17,503 nt of DNA from an uncultured Oscillospiraceae bacterium (GTDB taxonomy: Bacteria; Bacillota; Clostridia; Oscillospirales; Acutalibacteraceae): positions 1-17,503 of the forward strand of contig CAJMBP010000032.1 of NCBI GenBank assembly GCA_905211675.1. The letters run 5' to 3'. Numbering within the stretch: position 1 is the first letter of the stretch; every line of letters starts with the position of its first letter. A program made the position numbers and the translations under genes. The notes under the pieces were generated by a model. That model was not told where the DNA came from. It ran no database searches and saw nothing but the letters and a program-made list of their open reading frames with translations. Of this stretch, positions 13,947 through 17,503 are shown piece after piece.

Positions 13947-14387
13947 ATGAAAAATGTGGAAATATTTACCGACGGCGCCTGCTCGGGCAATCCGGGGCCG
14001 GGCGGCTGGGGCGCGATACTGCGTTATAACGGTCACGAAAAGGAATTATCGGGCGGCGAAAAAAACACCACCAACAACCGCATGGAGCTTACTGCGGTTA
14101 TCAAGGCACTCGGTTCTTTAAAGGAGCCCTGCAAGGTAACGCTTACCACCGATTCAAAATATGTGTCAGACGCCGTAAATCAGGGTTGGGTATTGTCTTG
14201 GCAAAAAAACGGTTGGCGCAAGGCAGACAAAAAGCCCGCTCTTAACACCGATTTGTGGCAAAAGCTTTTAGAGCTTTTAGAAATTCACGATGTTAAAATA
14301 GTTTGGGTTAAAGGTCACGCAGGCCACCCCGAAAACGAACGCTGCGATGCACTTGCAGTGGAATACTACAAACAATTACAAAAATAA
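13947..14387 (+). CDS. rnhA: Ribonuclease HI
   Basis: This 146-residue RNase HI cleaves the RNA strand of RNA-DNA hybrids, such as R-loops and primers. The metal-binding acidic residues are all present: D9 (FTDGAC), E47 (RMELTA), D69 (TTDSKY) and D134 (ERCDALA), plus H124 in KGHAGHPEN. The substrate-binding handle region with WVLSWQKNGWRKADKKP is present, as in E. coli-type enzymes. Length is typical. It starts 4 nt after the lexA stop with no strong ribosome-binding site of its own, suggesting coupled translation and SOS co-expression. It ends at a bidirectional terminator. Confidence 0.95.
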   Translation: MKNVEIFTDGACSGNPGPGGWGAILRYNGHEKELSGGEKNTTNNRMELTAVIKALGSLKEPCKVTLTTDSKYVSDAVNQGWVLSWQKNGWRKADKKPALNTDLWQKLLELLEIHDVKIVWVKGHAGHPENERCDALAVEYYKQLQK

Positions 14388-14426
14388 AATTAAAAGTGCC
14401 GGCAATAGCTGACACCTTTAATTTTT
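14386..14426. terminator. Bidirectional terminator between rnhA and the deacetylase gene
   Basis: AAAATTAAA (14386-14394) pairs with TTTAATTTT (14417-14425), and GTG/CAC extends the helix past one mismatch. A-runs and T-runs on both sides allow termination on either strand. It serves the converging rnhA (plus) and deacetylase (minus) units. The arm overlaps the last bases of the rnhA stop codon. Confidence 0.8.
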
Positions 14427-14436
14427 ATAAGAAATT

Positions 14437-15303
14437 TTATAGTTTTATTGTTTCGCCCGATTTAATTTCATAAACCTTTTTGTCTATATCTACCCAAATT
14501 GAGTACAAGGTCGGATTATAAATAATGTTGCCATCGGCTGAAAAAATCAGCGAATTGTATGCATTTACATAGTCATAAATTTCTATATTTGTAGCATACC
14601 AAATGTCATCTCGACCGCCAAGCCGTTTGCATATTTCTTCGCCGTGATCCCAGTTATTATGACTGTCAAATTCAAAGCTGTGGCCCCACAAATAAAACAG
14701 TAGTGACTTGCGCGCGGCTATGTAAACATTTTCAGATATATCAATGTTTAAAAATTCATCAATCCAATCAAAAATTTTGCAATTGTTATGATGTGCCGTA
14801 GGTATCCAACTGTGCCAGTCATCGGGCAACTTAAATTCGTTATTGTCGCGGCATATTGTGCGCGCATAGGCAATATCAAGCTCGGTTAAATAATTTTTAA
14901 CCTTGCTGTAAGAATAATCAGGGTTTGCAAAATAATTGATGCCGCTATCGGGGTATGCCATACCGCGAATAATCATACCGAATTCTTTTTCAAGTTCTAT
15001 ACGGTTGTCAAGCACTTCGCGAATACCCTCAATAGGTCTTAGGTCGCCTGTACTGCGATGAAGATAACCGTGAACGGCAATTTCATGACCGCGTTCAATA
15101 ATATATTTTTTAATTTCATCATGATTAAGATGCGCATCATCGTTACGGAAATTTAAGCCATTTATATTAAAAGTGCATTTTATACCGTATTTATTTAGCA
15201 TATCACTTAAACGAATATCACTTTTTCTGGCATCGTCATAGCTGAATGTTACACACTTTGATTTACCGCCGGGAAAACGCATATATACATATCTCATAAC
15301 CAA
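14437..15303 (-). CDS. Polysaccharide deacetylase-fold (NodB/CE4-like) protein
   Basis: This 288-residue protein has a CE4-like NodB domain that would remove acetyl groups from a carbohydrate using a metal. Seen: the motif 1 aspartates in TFSYDD (D23, D24), the motif 2 histidines in EIAVHGYLH (H78, H82), the YPDSG segment (117-121) at the motif 3 position, and LWGHSFEF around 204-211 at the late histidine motif. The last ~35 residues (from about SLIFSADGN) look like a short beta tail, seen in related clostridial proteins. There is no signal peptide, unlike secreted peptidoglycan or chitin deacetylases, so a cytoplasmic oligosaccharide substrate is more likely. It is downstream of a GH127-like gene, separated by 78 nt containing two hairpins. 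The alternative MRYVY start two codons later is possible; AAGGAG fits the chosen one. Confidence 0.82.
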   Translation of the reverse strand: MVMRYVYMRFPGGKSKCVTFSYDDARKSDIRLSDMLNKYGIKCTFNINGLNFRNDDAHLNHDEIKKYIIERGHEIAVHGYLHRSTGDLRPIEGIREVLDNRIELEKEFGMIIRGMAYPDSGINYFANPDYSYSKVKNYLTELDIAYARTICRDNNEFKLPDDWHSWIPTAHHNNCKIFDWIDEFLNIDISENVYIAARKSLLFYLWGHSFEFDSHNNWDHGEEICKRLGGRDDIWYATNIEIYDYVNAYNSLIFSADGNIIYNPTLYSIWVDIDKKVYEIKSGETIKL

Positions 15304-15314
15304 AACTCCTTTCT

Positions 15315-15338
15315 GTTATAAAATAAGCATTTTATAAC
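15315..15338. repeat. Perfect 10-bp inverted repeat beside the deacetylase ribosome-binding site
   Basis: GTTATAAAAT (15315-15324) and ATTTTATAAC (15329-15338) form a perfect inverted repeat around AAGC. On the minus strand it ends directly next to the AGAAAGGAG ribosome-binding site of the deacetylase gene. It may be a regulator operator or an RNA hairpin affecting translation. Confidence 0.65.
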
Positions 15339-15341
15339 AAA

Positions 15342-15369
15342 CAGACCGATACCGCACAGTACCGGCCTG
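15342..15369 (-). other. Intercistronic hairpin between the GH127-like and deacetylase genes
   Basis: About 12 base pairs (three or four G-U, read as RNA on the minus strand) form between CAGGCCGGTAC and GGTATCGGTCTG around a GTGC-type loop. The T-run after it is short and interrupted (TTTGTT), so it is at best a partial terminator or attenuator, or an mRNA-stabilising structure at the 3' end of the GH127-like message. Confidence 0.6.
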
Positions 15370-15381
15370 AATTAATAAAAA

Positions 15382-17340
15382 TTATTTTGTATTCATCCAA
15401 ACTGCCATTTTGCTTGTGTTATTCCAAAGTTTGCCTGCCGAAGCATAGTCGGTAACCGTAAAGCTGCCGCCGTCGGCAGTGGGTATTTCAGCCTCTGTGA
15501 TACAAGCATAGGGCGCGGTTTTAGTTTCGTGTATTTTTATGTCAACATATCCGTCATCGTTCACCTTTACGCTAACCGCGTCATCAACGCTGTAGCCTAA
15601 ACGGTTTTCTTGTGCTAACATTAACGGACCGCGGCGAATTGCAATATGATTTTGCGTGCTGGGGTGCTCTTTATCTAAGGTGGGTACCATATAGTTAGCG
15701 CCCCATATTACCTTATTCATAAGCACCTGCGAACCGTAATGTATCGGGAATATAGCTTTTGCACGCATATCAAAGCAAATTTCGATTGTATCACCGCTTG
15801 ACCATTTGCGGTAAAGTGAAATATAACCTTTACTTGCCGTTACATTTTTTTTATTTACGGTAAGTGTAGTATTTTCACTCCAATAAGGATTTCTTATAAG
15901 AATTTCAAATTCTTCGGTTTCATCTGTATCTACGGTGATTTTAACCTTTCCGTCTGCGGGGTATGCAGTATGTATATCAAGGTTAACGGTTTTGCTGTTA
16001 GGTAATTGTTGTGTTACACTGCCTTGTTCAAATAGATTTATAACAATACCGTCTTCACTTGTAAGTACAGACGATTTCATTGCAACACCTATACCCGCAG
16101 AGCCTATGCAAATACAGCAACCGTAATATTTATCGCCTTTAAAACCTCTAAATCCGCCTATTCCGTTACCGCGAGTACCGGGTGTCAGAGGGCTATAACT
16201 GTCAAACGGCATTGGCACCATTGTAAATTCGGGGTACATTTCTTTGGCTGTTAAATCGATAGCGCCATCGGTATTAACGGCACCCAAATAACCGTTATAA
16301 AGCGATCTTTCAAAGGCATCCATATAACGAGGATCGCCGGTAATAAGGTTGAGCTGATAGAAAAACTGCATAAGTGTAACGGTTACACAGGTTTCTTGCG
16401 CTCTTGGATCACCGCGATCGGGGTTTGCCTGACGCACGGTAGAATGGTCAAAAAGCTCATGCGTGCAACCTGCAGAGCCGATTACGGTAAAATCATACTC
16501 TAAAATACCGTTTGCAAAGTTAATTACCGCCTGTAAATGCTTTGGATTTTTGTTTATTCGGTAATATTCAAGCAGACCCACAAAGCAAGATGTCATTTCA
16601 TAAGCTTTGGTTACGGGGTACTGATAGGGGCGAAGTTCGTTTTTGTAAGCAAGTTCAAAAACATTTTCAATATCCATACCGCCGCAAGAAACAATATAAC
16701 CGGCAAAATCTAAATATTTCTTTTCGCCTGTCAGTGAATAAAGACGAACAATCGGTTCAAGAATAGAAGAAGAATTAAGTCCGCGCCAATGACGAGTAAG
16801 CTTTGTAATAAGCTTTTTGCCTTCATTTTGCCAGCCGATTTTAGAAATAAGATAGTCAACCTGATTTTTCATACAGTCGATTACCATAGCGTTAAACTCT
16901 TTGTCGTCACATATTTCAACAAAATACTGCATACCAAGCAGAACATATTTGCGGTTCCAAAGGTCCCAACCGTCAAATTCTTTTTCTACCGAATATGTAC
17001 TTACACGGCCTAAAGCATCTTGAGAATCAACCATATCTTTTACGGTAGCTTTTAGCACATTGTAAAGCTCTTTGTCTTTTGAATAAGAGTAAACAAAGCA
17101 TGCACCGCGCATCATTTTTCCCCAAAATTCACCGCGCCAGCCTGCATCTTCAATGTCTGCATCTGTGCGAAACTGTTCTACAAAAAGCCGCCACATATCG
17201 GCGTCACGAAGCTGCATATCAGTAATCAATTTAAGGCATTTATCAAGACAGCCTTCATATTTTCTTTCAGTAAGAATATCGAAAAATTTGTCGGTATTAT
17301 TTCTGGGATAATTTGCTGTCAATTTTTTATAAGCATCCAT
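15382..17340 (-). CDS. GH127/DUF1680 family beta-L-arabinofuranosidase-like glycoside hydrolase
   Basis: This 652-residue protein has the DUF1680 architecture: an (alpha/alpha)6-barrel over roughly 1-430 followed by beta-sandwich regions. Characterised GH127/GH146 enzymes release beta-linked L-arabinofuranose through a zinc-bound cysteine nucleophile. The zinc and catalytic set is visible: E316 and C318 in AQETCVTVT, and C408-C409 in YYGCCICIG. This matches the Glu, Cys and Cys-Cys pattern of HypBA1, where the first Cys of the pair is the nucleophile. There is no signal peptide, so imported oligosaccharides are the likely substrates. A GGGGG ribosome-binding site precedes the ATG and a good promoter lies ~40-65 nt upstream. 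The deacetylase-fold gene follows. Exact linkage specificity cannot be set by eye, since DUF1680 also includes other families. Confidence 0.85.
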   Translation of the reverse strand: MDAYKKLTANYPRNNTDKFFDILTERKYEGCLDKCLKLITDMQLRDADMWRLFVEQFRTDADIEDAGWRGEFWGKMMRGACFVYSYSKDKELYNVLKATVKDMVDSQDALGRVSTYSVEKEFDGWDLWNRKYVLLGMQYFVEICDDKEFNAMVIDCMKNQVDYLISKIGWQNEGKKLITKLTRHWRGLNSSSILEPIVRLYSLTGEKKYLDFAGYIVSCGGMDIENVFELAYKNELRPYQYPVTKAYEMTSCFVGLLEYYRINKNPKHLQAVINFANGILEYDFTVIGSAGCTHELFDHSTVRQANPDRGDPRAQETCVTVTLMQFFYQLNLITGDPRYMDAFERSLYNGYLGAVNTDGAIDLTAKEMYPEFTMVPMPFDSYSPLTPGTRGNGIGGFRGFKGDKYYGCCICIGSAGIGVAMKSSVLTSEDGIVINLFEQGSVTQQLPNSKTVNLDIHTAYPADGKVKITVDTDETEEFEILIRNPYWSENTTLTVNKKNVTASKGYISLYRKWSSGDTIEICFDMRAKAIFPIHYGSQVLMNKVIWGANYMVPTLDKEHPSTQNHIAIRRGPLMLAQENRLGYSVDDAVSVKVNDDGYVDIKIHETKTAPYACITEAEIPTADGGSFTVTDYASAGKLWNNTSKMAVWMNTK

Positions 17341-17375
17341 TTAATGACCCCCTGCTTGCTTAATTTTATAAGTTC

Positions 17376-17404
17376 AATATAATATAACAATTTTTAAAAG
17401 TCAA
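17376..17404 (-). promoter_or_regulatory. Promoter of the GH127-deacetylase operon
   Basis: On the minus strand, TTGACT (17404-17399) and TATATT (17381-17376) are separated by 17 nt. The boxes lie 36-64 nt before the ATG. The surrounding 160 nt hold no other gene on this strand. Confidence 0.75.
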
Positions 17405-17442
17405 TCGAATTCAAGCGAAAAAACATCTCTATTAAAAAACAA

Positions 17443-17503
17443 TAGAAAATATTAAAAACTTGTGATATAATTGATAAGTCATATATTTAAAAGAGAGGCA
17501 GTA
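17443..17503 (+). promoter_or_regulatory. Divergent promoter and ribosome-binding site at the right edge
   Basis: A perfect TATAAT (17466-17471) has a weak TAGAAA (17443-17448) 17 nt upstream. AGAGAGG at 17492-17498 looks like a ribosome-binding site, and the window ends five bases later. A plus-strand gene, transcribed divergently from the GH127 operon, therefore probably starts just outside. Its identity is unknown. Confidence 0.55.

Overview
The window looks like chromosomal DNA from a low-to-mid-GC Firmicute, most likely a gut-type member of Clostridia (Oscillospirales or Ruminococcaceae-like). This rests on gene content seen by eye: DnaD plus a DnaC/DnaI-type loader, TrmK, YhaM, RqcH, a Firmicute-style LexA box, half-size TSUP permeases and a GH127 enzyme. 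No database search was possible. Almost all genes are housekeeping and most run on the minus strand.

Layout from left to right. Positions 76-1956 hold a two-gene replication operon on the minus strand (dnaD, then a helicase-loader ATPase), with its own promoter at 1990-2018. Positions 2025-2528 hold a compact cassette: a TTG-initiated four-helix-bundle (23S rRNA intervening-sequence type) gene bracketed by two arrays of tiny hairpin repeats in opposite orientation. The cassette fits exactly between the dnaD promoter and the terminator of a solitary 5S rRNA gene (2564-2682, minus), which has a perfect consensus promoter. This is the most unusual part of the window.

Positions 2763-12465 form a long minus-strand run of tightly packed genes. 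It is read from right to left: an alpha/beta hydrolase, a membrane-anchored MurF-like ligase, D-Ala-D-Ala ligase, a CDF metal exporter, a shikimate-kinase-like P-loop enzyme, a YhaM-type exoribonuclease, a DUF1858 protein, TrmK, RqcH and a TIM-barrel sugar isomerase. Several junctions overlap by 1-4 nt. The run mixes cell-wall precursor synthesis with RNA and translation quality control. Promoters are visible upstream of the hydrolase and inside the 3' end of the kinase-like gene.

Positions 12571-14387 are on the plus strand. They hold two overlapping half-length TSUP permease genes, then lexA with a promoter and a near-palindromic SOS box, then rnhA, ending at a bidirectional terminator. Positions 14437-17340 hold a minus-strand carbohydrate operon: a GH127/DUF1680 beta-L-arabinofuranosidase-like enzyme followed by a polysaccharide-deacetylase-fold protein, neither with a signal peptide. 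The right edge carries a plus-strand promoter and a ribosome-binding site for a divergent gene that starts just outside the window.
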